Of a stretch of 64,000 nucleotides of DNA, positions 35,088 to 45,192 are shown in pieces (position 1 is the stretch's first letter; each line of letters begins with the position of its first letter). Where the stretch lies: the NCBI GenBank assembly GCA_000827325.1, contig KN832909.1, positions 25,242-89,241 of the forward strand, written 5' to 3'. This DNA comes from Oidiodendron maius Zn (lineage: Eukaryota; Ascomycota; Leotiomycetes; Myxotrichaceae). The notes beneath the pieces were generated by a model. The model did no database searches and was not told where the DNA came from. It saw only the letters and a program-made list of their open reading frames with translations. The translations under genes and the position numbers were made by a program.

Positions 35088-35181
35088 GTAATTGATATGC
35101 GGGGGTGCGAATCTTAGTCATCCTTTGGGGTGCGAATGTAAGGGCCGCCGAATGTAAGGGCGGCCCCCTTACATTCGCACC
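35088..35181. repeat. Outer right end of MULE-II with an inverted duplication
   Basis: The MULE-II terminal repeat runs to GGGCCGCC at 35149. It is followed at once by GAATGTAAGGGCGGCC and then the opposite-strand CCCTTACATTCGCACCC. Three copies of the terminal motif are thus packed in 60 bp, two of them head to head. This looks like two MULE ends meeting, or a repair scar. Confidence 0.6.
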
Positions 35182-35327
35182 CGAATGATGTAAGCTTACC
35201 GCATACCTGTTCCTATCTCAACAGATCTCATTTCTCTGTCCGGTCGGATCGTGATCTGGCTCACCATCCTTGTCGGAGCGAAACTGCGTTTGAAAAGCCT
35301 ACGGTGGTTAGAAGACAGGGCATAAAG

Positions 35328-36548
35328 ATGACCGCCAGCAGGCGCCATCTGAAATCGCGAAATGGCTGTATACAGTGTAAGAAGAGAAAGGTTAAGGTAG
35401 TTCTGCAGTTTCTGCCAGAAGCACAGCTCTCGTTGACATTCCACAAATAGTGCGACGAGTCAGAAAATTCATGCAGTTCGTGTATCAAGCGTGGTGCATG
35501 GTGCTCCCTCAAACCCGGAACACCTCCACTTTCGCTCAAGTCACAAGTCGCCAGCCCTCTCCCGGTATCCATCCTTTTAGACCTTGAACTGCTACATAAC
35601 TTCTCTTCCAGAACATGTCTATCCATGACAAACCGTGTTCCTCTACAGGAGTTTTATAAAACAACTTTCATTACGGAAGCTTTGAAATCAGAGCATCTTC
35701 TCCGGCTGGTTCTTTCCGTCTCGGCTCTCCATTTGACGGAGCAGCATCGAGAAACCCTTATAACTACAGACGGACATGAAAAGGCTGCTGTTGTGTCAAA
35801 GGTCAAAGAATATCTCACAGCCGCCGATGTTCATCACAGTGTGGCTCTTGGCTCTTTTAGGAAACGTCTCGCAAATATTACGGCAGAGGATTCCCATGCG
35901 ATCTTTGGTTGCGCGGTTCTTATAGCGATGGCATCTGTCGCTCGGTCTTGCGGGAGCTCATGGTCATTCCATTTGGCTGAAAGGCAGAAAGCTGACGAGA
36001 ACATCCTAGAATACCTGGTCCTCCTCCGCGGTATCAAGTCAGTTCTTACAGAAACACAGGAATGGGTACAGGCAGGACCCATGTCACCAATTATTTGGCA
36101 ACCCGGCAATACAGGGAAGGACAACAAATGTATCACTGCTTATCTGGACAAGCTTTCTGCCGCCTTTGTGGAATCCGCTGAGCCAAAAGTGGCTGCAATA
36201 TGCATTGATGCTATCAAGCTGCTTCGACAGTCTTTCGCAAGAATGGAATCTGGCTGTGAGCCATCGATTGTGTCTTTCTGGCCGGTGCTGGTGCACGAGG
36301 ATTATATGGAATTGTTAAGGTCAAGCCAGCCTGAAGCACTAATAGTATTGGGATCTTATTGCGTATTTCTACAATCGCAGAAGTGGTGTTGGTGGGTCAA
36401 GGGGTGGCCGGCAAAAACACTCAAGACGATTGACGGGATGGTTGGTGACGAATTGAGACCCTGGCTTCGGTGGTGTGTGGAGCTTTTACACCCCAGAGAT
36501 TCAAAACAGGAGACAGGGCGTGTCTCATTTATATCAAGGGGGCCATAA
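35328..36548 (+). CDS. Zn(II)2Cys6 transcription factor, complete
   Basis: Nuclear regulator, 388 residues. Exon 1 is 35328-35396 and exon 2 is 35451-36548; the 54-nt intron falls inside the zinc cluster. Splicing gives GCIQCKKRKVKC then DESENSCSSC then C, a perfect CX2CX6CX6CX2CX6C at residues 14-41. Start is the ATG ten residues before the cluster, as in UPC2/sterol-uptake-like regulators (RRHLKSRNGC). The rest is the fungal C6 domain of that subgroup: LLRLVLSVSALHL, then FWPVLVHEDYMELL and QPEALIVLGSYCVFLQ near the C terminus. No damage is seen. The end of the MULE nest lies only about 150 bp upstream, so its promoter includes transposon sequence. Target unknown. Confidence 0.85.
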
Positions 36549-36950
36549 TGCTAGTAGACTAGGAGTCCTTTAAGAGGTTGCACCTCAAAAGGAGCTTGCA
36601 CGTACGGACATGCGAGCCAGCGGATCATATTGGGGCCTGTACCTGCTATTAAAATCTCTTTCTATACAATAGCCTCCTCTTCTCTCTTTGTAATACAAAC
36701 CAGTTGTTGCTTTGCCTCATTGCATTCAACCCGTGGCCTTTATTTAGATACTCTAGAGCCTGTTTATATGCCTTCATTATCGTTATTATTACGACAAATA
36801 TCTCATATACCGTTGGGTTTACCCCTGTAATATAATCAGCGCCAATGGAGGCATACATATAAATCGCACACACAGTTCATTCCTTTAATTATTAAGTTAA
36901 CTTATTTTATTTATCGGCAAATATTTTTTCTTGATCAGAGGTCAAGTAAT
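36549..36950. other. No gene seen
   Basis: A+T-rich 3' flank of the regulator up to a repeat. Nothing recognisable. Confidence 0.4.
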
Positions 36951-37541
36951 GCACAGGTCGTCGTAATCGGAATCAAGGTGAAACTCAGTTATATTGACTA
37001 TTGAGTGATGCAGAGACAACTGAGGGGATTAGACTACAGAACACAACACTTATTATATACCTGCTTAGGTGGCAACATGTGTAAGCCCTTACGACTATAC
37101 AGTCGTTTGCCATTGCGTATGTTGCCACTAACCTTGAGACATCGTGATATGTGTGCTTGAAGCCCTGACAGCAGTCAACATTTTTTATATAACTTGGTGG
37201 ACAAGAGTATTTGTGCATGCCCCACCTTTACCCTAATTTATCACCCCACCACTTTTTATACCTATAATTTCTTAGTAATATAACTTAATGACCATTATAA
37301 AATATTGACTGAGTCCTAAGGCTTCAAGCATACTTACACCTGCGATACAGCTGCCTACTAGGCTGCCCACTGGTGCCTATAGGGTGACTAAGTGGGAGCC
37401 TATTTGGTGACTCAATTGAGTGTATAGTGTTGAGCATAAAAGGCTCTAGTTCTCCTGAATCTCTTCTTACTTTAGTTGTCTCTGCATCACTTAATATAAC
37501 ACTGAGTTTCACCTTGATTCCTGACTACGACCTGTGCACTA
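36951..37541. repeat. R1 repeat pair, inverted, copia-LTR-like
   Basis: Two R1 copies face away from each other. The outer ends are inverted (GCACAGGTCG...ATCAAGGTGAAACTCAG at 36952 and its complement ending 37541), and a TGTTGCCAC palindrome lies between them near 37070-37125. Copies start TGTTGCCAC and end TGCA, and one has a TATATA box, suggesting LTRs. Related copies lie at 47592-47836 and 56621-56738. No internal retrotransposon genes are attached. Confidence 0.55.
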
Positions 37542-37779
37542 TGTAACCTCAGTTCAAGATTTTATATATATTCTATATGAGTCAAAACTAGTCTTGAATA
37601 ATAGTTGTATCCTTGTATTTCGTGTGCTGGTAGTTATATTTCTGGTTATATCGCGATTTTAAGGCTCTATATCGTTGTATAAAGTTGTATACCTATCACT
37701 AGCCAACTATATCAGGATTGCCTAATTTCTGATATCGCTTTTAAAGGAAGAGATTTGCTATTTGTTGTATAGTATTAGA
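37542..37779. other. No gene seen
   Basis: A+T-rich sequence of unknown origin between R1 and a pogo fragment. Confidence 0.35.
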
Positions 37780-38109
37780 ACTAGCTGGTAGACTACGCTT
37801 ATCTATAGATAATACCTATTAGACTAGAGTTAATTCCTCTGTTTCTATAAGTTTGTAGTTAGTAGGCCGAGAGTCGTATTATATAGGGTGTTTATCTAGA
37901 CGATATTGGAGGGTTGAATATACTATATCAAATGACTTTACAGCAGCTCTAACACTTGTACAATGGCGTTGATTTAATGCCTCTATTACAAGAGCAATTC
38001 GATCTTCCTGGTGAACCAAGTAGGTATTATTTGGTGGAGACGCATTGACTAAATTATACAGGAGACGTGTTTGTTTAGGTAAAATTAGTGGGAAGTGGCA
38101 AACTCGCAT
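37780..38109 (-). mobile_element. Pogo-type transposase N-terminal fragment
   Basis: Minus-strand frame containing a psq-type helix-turn-helix: EDRIALVIEALNQ, TSVRAAVKSFDIVYSTLQYR, followed by a stop and a remnant (KLIETEELTLV) that resembles the linker to the CENP-B-type domain. The catalytic domain is absent. Confidence 0.6.
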
Positions 38110-38850
38110 GTATAGCCAACTCGCTTATCAAATACGTTACACGCCATAACTTAAAAGGAGGTCACCATTCAATCGTTCAGTTGTATTAACCTCAATTTCT
38201 CTCGCCATCCCACCCTATACCTTTGTTTCTACTATATCTCGCACCTATCTCCTTGTGTAGGACTTCTTCTGCACAGCTAGTTTAGTCAATAGAACGGGCA
38301 CACCCACTAAGGAGCATACCGTTGAGCGCAGGCAGGCCCCAAGCTCTTCTGCGCCAATTACTTCCTGGGCTCATCCGTTGCAGCAAATCCCCCGATACTG
38401 CACCCGAGCTACCTAGAGAGTTTTGAGGCCTGAGCCCACCAAACCAAATCAATAAAAATTACTTCCAAAGCTGCTCTCAATCCCGGAATAGACTCAACTC
38501 AGAGTGTCGCATCGCGTGACTCTGGAGTGACTAAGCCAATAATCTCTCAATCCGAGATTCTCGCGTCCCTTGCAGCCTTAGCCTTGCGGCTAAGGCTGTG
38601 ACCTTGTACCCCTTTACCTGTTGCAGGACAACGTTTACAGGTAGACTAATCACGATACGGCCATACTATCAGGAGGCCAGTCACTATGCGGCCAGCCAAG
38701 GTAGAGCATACAATAACGCCAACTCCATCGACCCCAAAATTGTCACGAGGGAATGCCATGTTTGACTGCGGGTTTGGAGGACTCCGAGTGGCCACATGGG
38801 TCTTAGCGGAGTAGGGTGACGTGAACAACTCTGCCGTGTAGCCTCCCACT
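38110..38850. other. No gene seen; contains a 10-bp-arm hairpin
   Basis: No recognisable coding sequence. AGCCTTAGCC-ttgc-GGCTAAGGCT (about 38573-38598) is a perfect short inverted repeat. A CGAGATTCTCG palindrome lies at 38553-38563. Confidence 0.35.
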
Positions 38851-39060
38851 TTGGATTTTTGGTCCATGCACCTTTTTGGGTTTGGATTTTTGTCCGAATG
38901 CTCATTTGCTCGTACCGCCAACCCTGGTCCTCCGCCTGATGATGGTCCTGGCTACCTACAGTGCTGTCGGCTTAACACACCATTCTGGCCATGGCGTTCT
39001 GACTCTGTTCCGACTGAGTTCCGACTGAGTTCCGACTTCCAGGCTGGCGGTCAGATCACT
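38851..39060 (+). repeat. R2 dispersed repeat, copy 1
   Basis: Shares with copies at 42710 and 46570 the block GGATTTTTGTCCGAATGCTC...TTGCTCGTAC, GTCCTGGCTAC, and then a minisatellite of 11-bp units GTTCCGACTGA, here three units at 39007-39039. No coding. Confidence 0.7.
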
Positions 39061-39348
39061 GAGGCATCGTCTCAAAGTTGCTCCAAGATAAAATATGACT
39101 CAGATTGCTGGTAACGAGTACCGAATCAGATGTGCCCGCACATTACCCAGTACTCCACCACCCATATCGTCACCAGCATAAATCGGATATGCCTGAGCTT
39201 ATATTGCAAGGTCTGCAGGAGACATCCGTATCTCCGTACTTCTTATCTGCCAGCAGCGCTCTCGTGCTCCCGCACGCGTCCTGTCTCACTTCCGCCAATA
39301 TCGAGAACCACCGCCCGCGGAAAATTAAGAGCCTCGAATCCCTCAACA
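39061..39348. other. No gene seen
   Basis: Sequence between an R2 repeat and a small epoxide-hydrolase-like fragment; nothing assignable. Confidence 0.3.
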
Positions 39349-39470
39349 TGACTGCATCCTTCGACACCATTCCCTCCCGAGCAAAGGCTGGCTTGTATCC
39401 GTTCAAAATATCCGTCTCTGATCACCATGTCTCCGAGCATATGGCACTGGTGGGGTTATCTTGCGCGACC
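39349..39470 (+). pseudogene. Epoxide hydrolase N-terminal fragment
   Basis: A short plus-strand piece starting at an ATG reads TASFDTIPSRAKAGLYPFKI then SVSDHHVSEHM, resembling the start and EHN domain of fungal epoxide hydrolases (PFKISVPD-type block). Homology stops after about 35 residues. The hydrolase domain is absent, so it is a relic if the assignment is right. Confidence 0.4.
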
Positions 39471-39744
39471 AACGTGCAAGGCTCTCCATAAGGACGGGAG
39501 ATTCGGCACCACCACCCAGAGAAGTGTGGGGGAGGAGCTTCGCTCGGCCGTTATGCGCTATATCCTTGAGAACGGTAACTTTTTGTCGTTGCATTATTTG
39601 TGATCGGAACATCGGATATTGGAAAGGTCCGAGTCACCATCATAAAACTCTTTTCTCCGCATCTCTGAACTGTAGAAGAAAAGATACTTCAGCTTGCAAT
39701 TTCCCTTCCCAAATTCATAAGTGGGTTTGCAATCGAAAGCCACG

Positions 39745-40988
39745 ATGAATAAGTTATATAACATTCTTTTCAGCGTGTTTACGCTGCTAGTCCACCAAGT
39801 CTTGTCGGCAGACCCCTCCAACCAAGCGATTGCTTTTATTCCAGCAGCGGTTCAGAATGGACCAAGCCAAGGACAGTTCATTTCTTCTGGTGGTGGACTG
39901 GATGCACCAAAGGTCAAACCTATTAATGGTTCAGCTTATGATTGGTGGTATTTCGATGCGGTTTCAGACGATGCGAAGTCATCGATCGTGGTCGTGTTCT
40001 ACACTGCCTCTTCCGCAGGTGTCCCAGCTGAAAGTTTTCCTTCAACTATTAACTCGGTCTCCATTAACGCGGAATTTCCCAATGGGACTAGTTTTGCTGT
40101 CTCAATTCCAGCGGGCAATGCTACTATAGTGACCGTTGGAGATGGAACCACTGGGTCTTTTGAGGGGACTGGTTGCGGCTGGACAAGCACGCCTGATGTG
40201 ACACAGTATTTACTCTACGTGGATGCTCCCAGTTTCGGCATCAAAGGAACCATCGAGCTACATTCAGTAAGTCCTTAGGGAAATCTCAACTTCCTACCTG
40301 CATCATCTTGATCACTAATAGATTGGTTTCCGTACAGGTTGCCCCTGCACACTATCCTTGTGGCACTGCCGTGCGAGACCAGAGTCTAGCGATTATGCCT
40401 GATGTTGGATGGGCGAATGCAGTTCCTGACTCCCGGGGTGTAATTAATTTTGTTATTAATGGGAGCCAATTTGAGTTTACGGGGGCCGGTTATCATGATA
40501 AAGTGAGTGAGTGGATCTTAAACAGATCTAGGTTCTTGATTCTGGGGTTTTAAGCTGACCAGCCGAAGAACTGGGGTGTTGTACCTTTCCCCCAGAGTGT
40601 GGGGAGTTGGTACTGGGGTCATGGCAGACTTGGGGAATACTCTATTGTCTGGTACGATGCTCTAACACCAAGCGGGACTGAATTTCTCAGCATCTACATT
40701 GCTTGTGACAGGAAAATCATATATTCCCAATGCAGTGGTCTCCAAGTACGACCAACCGGAGCAAACTCAACATATCCCCCCACACTATCTTCAGGCAACC
40801 CCACAGGCTTTTATATTGCTGCAGACTTGGGGAATGAAGGTATTTTAGAAGTCGAGGTATCAAATGAATATACAACTGTACTTACAGCACCATATAAACG
40901 TTGGACCGGGCAACTCAAAGGTGGATTTCAAGGCTCAGAGGTCCTGACTGGGGTGGCACTTTATGAGCAGTTTGCGTTCAATCCATGA
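39745..40988 (+). CDS. Secreted Diels-Alderase/CrtC-like protein
   Basis: 370 residues from exons 39745-40266, 40338-40502 and 40563-40988; the 71- and 60-nt introns give an unbroken frame. The ATG at 39745 begins a hydrophobic signal peptide (LYNILFSVFTLLVHQVLS). The motif AYDWWYFDAVSDD near residues 65-75 and the later SWYWGHGRLGEYSIVWYDAL are hallmarks of the fungal CrtC-like/Diels-Alderase fold, two lipocalin-like beta-barrels. Several members catalyse pericyclic steps in polyketide or meroterpenoid biosynthesis, but many are uncharacterised. No synthase gene lies in the window. A relic of an epoxide hydrolase is upstream and an R2 repeat lies on each side. The family call is fairly firm; the reaction is unknown. 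Confidence 0.75.
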
Positions 40989-41329
40989 GAAGCCATAGAA
41001 CGCATTTATCAATAATATACAAGTTTTGGAACCAGTATCGTGGAACCAACTTAACTGATCAATGGCTGCTTTGTTTACTTACATACTCCACACCAAACTA
41101 TTAAGTTACAAACATACCATATATGAAAAACGACCCTCTCCTACTACCGCCCCTAATATGGCTCTTGGTTTGGAGATCTCGGTAGCGACCATACAGCACC
41201 GTTGTACCATCTTAGGTTACTAATCGAGAATATTCTGAAGTAGTTGAACCTATCATTGCTAACTAACATCTTAATCTGCGTCAAAGACAGGTAAGTTAGA
41301 CCTCAGACTAGGAAGTTGTCGGTAATGTA
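40989..41329. other. No gene seen
   Basis: 3' flank of the Diels-Alderase-like gene up to a pogo element; nothing recognisable. Confidence 0.4.
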
Positions 41330-42533
41330 AGACGTGGCGTAATGAACACAATTGTCAGGGACTGCCCAGTAAGAATGCACACAACTTAATAATGGTATGC
41401 CGTAAAAGTCTCAATGCGGCCGAAAATTATGCCCTAGTTAATAAAGCAGTATTAGCAGTTCGATCGGGGTTACATAAATCTTCGTATGAAGCTGCATAAG
41501 TGCTACAACTTAGTGTGAGTTCTATAACGCGTCGCGTCAATGAAAACGTACTTCTTAAGTGGATCGAGGAATTGACCATTAGTGGTTATTCTTCAGGACA
41601 TCGGCTGCTAAAAGAAATAGCAGAGGAACCTCGTACAAGACGATCTTACGATTTAGACGACGCGTCACTCATATCTCTCGAACTTCCACTACAATTCACA
41701 CTCCGTAAAGATTGGGCTCCCCGATTTATCCTGCGGCATCCACACCTTACAGTTGCCATTGGACGCCGAATTGAGTCCGTACGAATGGACGGGGCAACAG
41801 AAGAAGTACTCGACGAGTGGTTCGATGCGTATAAGAAAGCTGGGAATCAAGCAGGAGAATATATATACCATGGATAAACCTAGATTTGCACTTCGAACAA
41901 TGGAATCCACTTGAATTATTCTTGATTATAGACTTCACACAAAGCATCCAGGCCGTCAGGGGTGGGTTTCGATGGTCGAGTGTATTTGTGCTGATGGGAC
42001 TACTATTCCACCACTTGGGATTTTCAAAGGCAGGAATGTTCTTCAAAATTGGATTTCACATGCGATCCTCGAGAATTTATTCTTTTCAGCAAATACTAAG
42101 GGTGGGACAAGCAAAATTCATGGACTAGAATGGTTAAAGCGTGTTTTTGAACCTACGACTCGAACAAAAGCAAATGGTCAATAACGAGTATTGCCCACCA
42201 ACACGATGCAAACAATCTACGATCAATTATAAAGAAGTGAACGACCCGTATAAAAGGAATGAGGGTCGTTTTAAAGAGGCACTTCCCTATTCTACGCAAG
42301 AATTATGTGATGCAGTGGTAGAAGCTGAAAGAGTTACAAAAATGCGAGCAAGGAAAATGGTGAAAACAAAGGGCAGGGAAATTCCGTACGATAATGAAAT
42401 TGAGGAGGAGATTGAAGGAAAAGCCCAGAATGAATCCGAGAGCGATACAGAGGACTGTATTATAGTTAATGTTGAGTAAATTAGATTTAGGTTAGGTAGT
42501 TATCGGTAATTTTATGTTCATTACGCCACGACT
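41330..42533 (+). mobile_element. Pogo-like transposon, internally deleted
   Basis: Inverted ends of about 20 bp (AGACGTGGCGTAATGAACA on the left, complement of AGTCGTGGCGTAATGAACA on the right). The plus strand holds a transposase in pieces: the helix-turn-helix and CENP-B-type region 41500-41877 (LLKWIEELTISGYSSGHRLL, VAIGRRIESVRMDG), then ECICADGTTIPPLGIFKG and GLEWLKRVFEPTTRTKANG, then a C-terminal tail (42180-42480). The segment with the second and third catalytic Asp is missing, so this copy is defective. Composition is not RIP-saturated. Confidence 0.75.
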
Positions 42534-42709
42534 TGAGTTACAGAGACGCTATTCCCTACACCGATCGCAAGGCTACTCAAGGGCTTTTTAATCAGATTTG
42601 CCGTTGCAACCTGTGTTTTGCTATTAATCCTCCTTATTACTATTACAGTAGAGGTCATGCCTTTCAAGACCGCAAAGGTTATGTTGCCTAAATCGAAGCG
42701 GTACTTCAT

Positions 42710-42985
42710 AGCCCGGATTTTTGTTACTCTTTTTTAGGTCTGGATTTTTTGTCCGAATGCTTATTCGCTCGTACAGCCAACCCTAGTCCTCTGGCAAGGG
42801 CAATCAATGTTGGTCCTGGCTACGTTGACATAACATTCATGCGAGAACGCCATTCTGGTTATGGCGTTCCGACTTGGTTCCGACTAAGTTCAGGCCAAGT
42901 TCTGGCCAAGTTCCGACTGACCAGTGTGTTCATTTGGCCCAGCTTCCAAGTGTCAGCGGCCAGATCACTACCGCACCGGTTTTGA
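42710..42985 (+). repeat. R2 dispersed repeat, copy 2
   Basis: Same orientation as copy 1: GGATTTTTTGTCCGAATGCT, TTCGCTCGTAC, GTCCTGGCTAC. The minisatellite here has five 11-bp units (42866-42920), two of them the variant GTTCAGGCCAA/GTTCTGGCCAA. Confidence 0.7.
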
Positions 42986-43128
42986 TTAGCAATTTTGTGC
43001 TATTATTCGTCTTTTGTAGTGTATTGTTAATTCCGTGCTGTCCGTCCCGTCTGAGTACTTGAAGCGAAAAGGTTCCTTCTCCCCATGACTCCCGAGTGTA
43101 CTTCTACAACATACCACTTTCACTAACC

Positions 43129-43136
43129 ATATAAAA
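43129..43136 (+). promoter_or_regulatory. TATA box of the GST gene
   Basis: ATATAAAA about 50 bp upstream of the GST start codon, in a C/T-rich setting typical of fungal promoters. Confidence 0.55.
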
Positions 43137-43179
43137 GAATACCTAGAGCAGCAGGAAGAAATATTTTTAATCAGGAAAA

Positions 43180-43950
43180 ATGGGTTCTAACACTGAAGCC
43201 ACCAAAATCACCCTCTATACCTCAGTCAACAGTCCCTGGGCGCACGGCGCCCAAATCGCGCTCCGAGAACTGGGCCTAAAATTCGAAATCGTAATCGTCG
43301 ACGTCTCCAAACCCCGCACTCCTGAATACCTTGCCATCAACCCACGGGGTCTCGTTCCCTCCATGGACTACAACGGAACTATCCTCACCGAATCCGGCCT
43401 AATCTCTCAATTTCTTGTCGATACTCATTCTTCCCATCTGCTAAAATCGAGCTCTGAACCTGGCGGCGCTCTGCAACGATTTAGGATTGGATTTTTTGTG
43501 GACACATTTTTCAGCAAAGTGGCTACTCTGTTTTTCGGGTTGCTGCATGGCCCAGAGGAGGAGACAGAAACAGAGGGGCAGAAGTTAGCAGAGACGATTG
43601 TTAAGGAGCTTGAGCCTTTGCTTGCAGATGCAGGGCCTTTTTTTGGGGGGAGTGAGAGGTTGACTTTGGCCGAGGTATGTTTTCCCTCAGAGAGAGAGAG
43701 AGAGAGAGACTGACTGGTGAGGTAATAGGTACAAACAGGCGGCTTTATCCTCCGCATCCTCTCATACCCTAAATACGATGGTCTTCTCCCTAAATCTGTC
43801 CTTACGATTTTGGAAACTAAAGCACCGAATTTCTTGAAGTGGGCGAATAAGGTGGCAAGTGAGAAGAGTGTTACGTACATTTGGGATGAGAGGGTTGCAG
43901 CTGAGAGCGTCACTGCTAAAATGAAGGCGCGTCGAGCGGCTGCTAAGTGA
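43180..43950 (+). CDS. Glutathione S-transferase
   Basis: Cytosolic enzyme that conjugates glutathione to electrophiles; 238 residues. Exons 43180-43674 and 43729-43950 with a 54-nt intron that carries a (GA)n run. The thioredoxin-like N-terminal domain has SVNSPWAHGAQIALRELGL, then NPRGLVPSMDYNG and TESGLISQFL (cis-Pro and the Glu-Ser glutathione contacts). The all-helical C-terminal domain includes LTLAEVQTGGFILRIL across the splice. Length and motifs are normal and no damage is seen. It is convergent with glyoxalase I 1.2 kb away, another glutathione-dependent enzyme. The subclass is uncertain; it resembles fungal GSTs with SPW in the active-site loop. Confidence 0.85.
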
Positions 43951-45192
43951 AGAATGCGCTTGACTGAGGGATGGATGGCTGATAGGCAAACGATTTGATC
44001 GTTAAAAATGCGATAATTTTTGACTTCGATCGGGATATTCGAAATTGCTGAACGTTTAGCAACATTTGATTGATCGTGACAGTGTCTGAGTAGAAGCCTC
44101 GACTTTTGCTCCTCCAGCTCCTCTTTCCATGCTCTCGAAGGGTATAATATCCCTTTTTTTTTCTAGTAAATTCCTTCAAAGGAAGTTCGATTATTTTAGA
44201 CCTTGAGCTTACAAATCCGAAATGAGCAAGATAGCCTTGAAGACTATCATCATGCACGGAATTCCACAGCGAGATCTTTGTGTCAAGGCAGCGTCTGTAA
44301 TTTCGCAGCTAGTTCGGAAATGTGATTCGATAGCTTAGATTTTGACAAGCCTTTTAAGAAGAAGGCCATCCGTGTCAGGTGTTCTTTTTTACTCTGTTCA
44401 ACCCCTAAAAGCCATTTGCGTATCTTTGCAGCGGCATTTTCTTTTTGGCGAATATTTTTATGTCGTCCAGCGACCTGGGAAGGGCAGTGGTATTATGCCC
44501 AGGACAAACATCATGACCATCAGCTTGACTAGTAGTGTATCTATACAAATTACCACGGCCGTAACACAGTAAAATATAGTATATTACGGTAGTACGGTAT
44601 TAGATTCTGGAAATCTGCTTTAGAGCGCTTGGCTTATCATGACCGATGCTGAAAACCTACAGAGCAGGAAGCCGTTAAGATACAATCTTCTGTATCTTCA
44701 GTACGACAAAAGTTGTAGGTAAGACAGCCATCGATGTAAAACGCCCGTAGAAATTTAGAAACGGAAATGATTGATTAATATTGCGCTACCTCAAAAATTA
44801 GTGAAACCGCTCCGGTTGATGCATTTAAATACGCAGCCATACGTGACGTACATGTCCATAAACTGTGGGACAAACCTGATTCTATTTGGGCAGAGCCTTC
44901 GCGGATGGGAATAAAGCTCATGTCAACCTGAATAGAGACGAAATTACGCTGCAGCCCGTACCGGACACCAGAAACCCAGCGCGGCAAAGTCTTTCAAATC
45001 AGAGAGATGGGATCGTGAGGAAGCAACAATCGAAAAAGTTAGATTAATAAACCTGCAACAGCCACCTTATTGCCTTTTTAGTATTATGCTTGTGACGGAA
45101 GAAAACCCAAGGAGTAGGTTGGCCACCGCGTGTACAAAGTCAACGGAGCAAAGGGCATCTCCGGCAAACATTGGCGAACTAGAGATCTACTG
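43951..45192. other. Gap between convergent GST and glyoxalase genes
   Basis: Both strands hold short open frames (for example 44257-43943 minus, 44342-44572 plus) with no recognisable domains. I see no RNA gene or repeat. Confidence 0.4.

Larger units (their letters stand above)
20664..35149 (+). mobile_element. MULE-II, old Mutator-like element split by two insertions
   Basis: The outermost layer of the nest. The left terminal repeat starts at 20664 (GGCCGCCCTTACATTCGCAC). The matching right repeat is in two pieces, 31460-31554 and 35088-35149, because MULE-III inserted in it. The plus-strand transposase gene is split at 23675/31304 by the LTR retrotransposon; the tail (about 31309-31396, GLKRQIRRDIKA) continues after the 3' LTR. 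Coding sequence is full of stops. Terminal repeats remain alignable over about 150 bp. No target duplication is recognisable around the outer ends. Confidence 0.8.

Noticed and set aside
20655-35165. Target duplication for MULE-II.
   Set aside because: The nine bases on the left (CTAACTTAC) do not recur on the right; the border is scrambled by the inverted duplication.
43690-43710. (GA)n run as coding sequence at the end of the first GST exon.
   Set aside because: It lies inside a 54-nt intron; splicing restores the GST C-terminal domain in frame.
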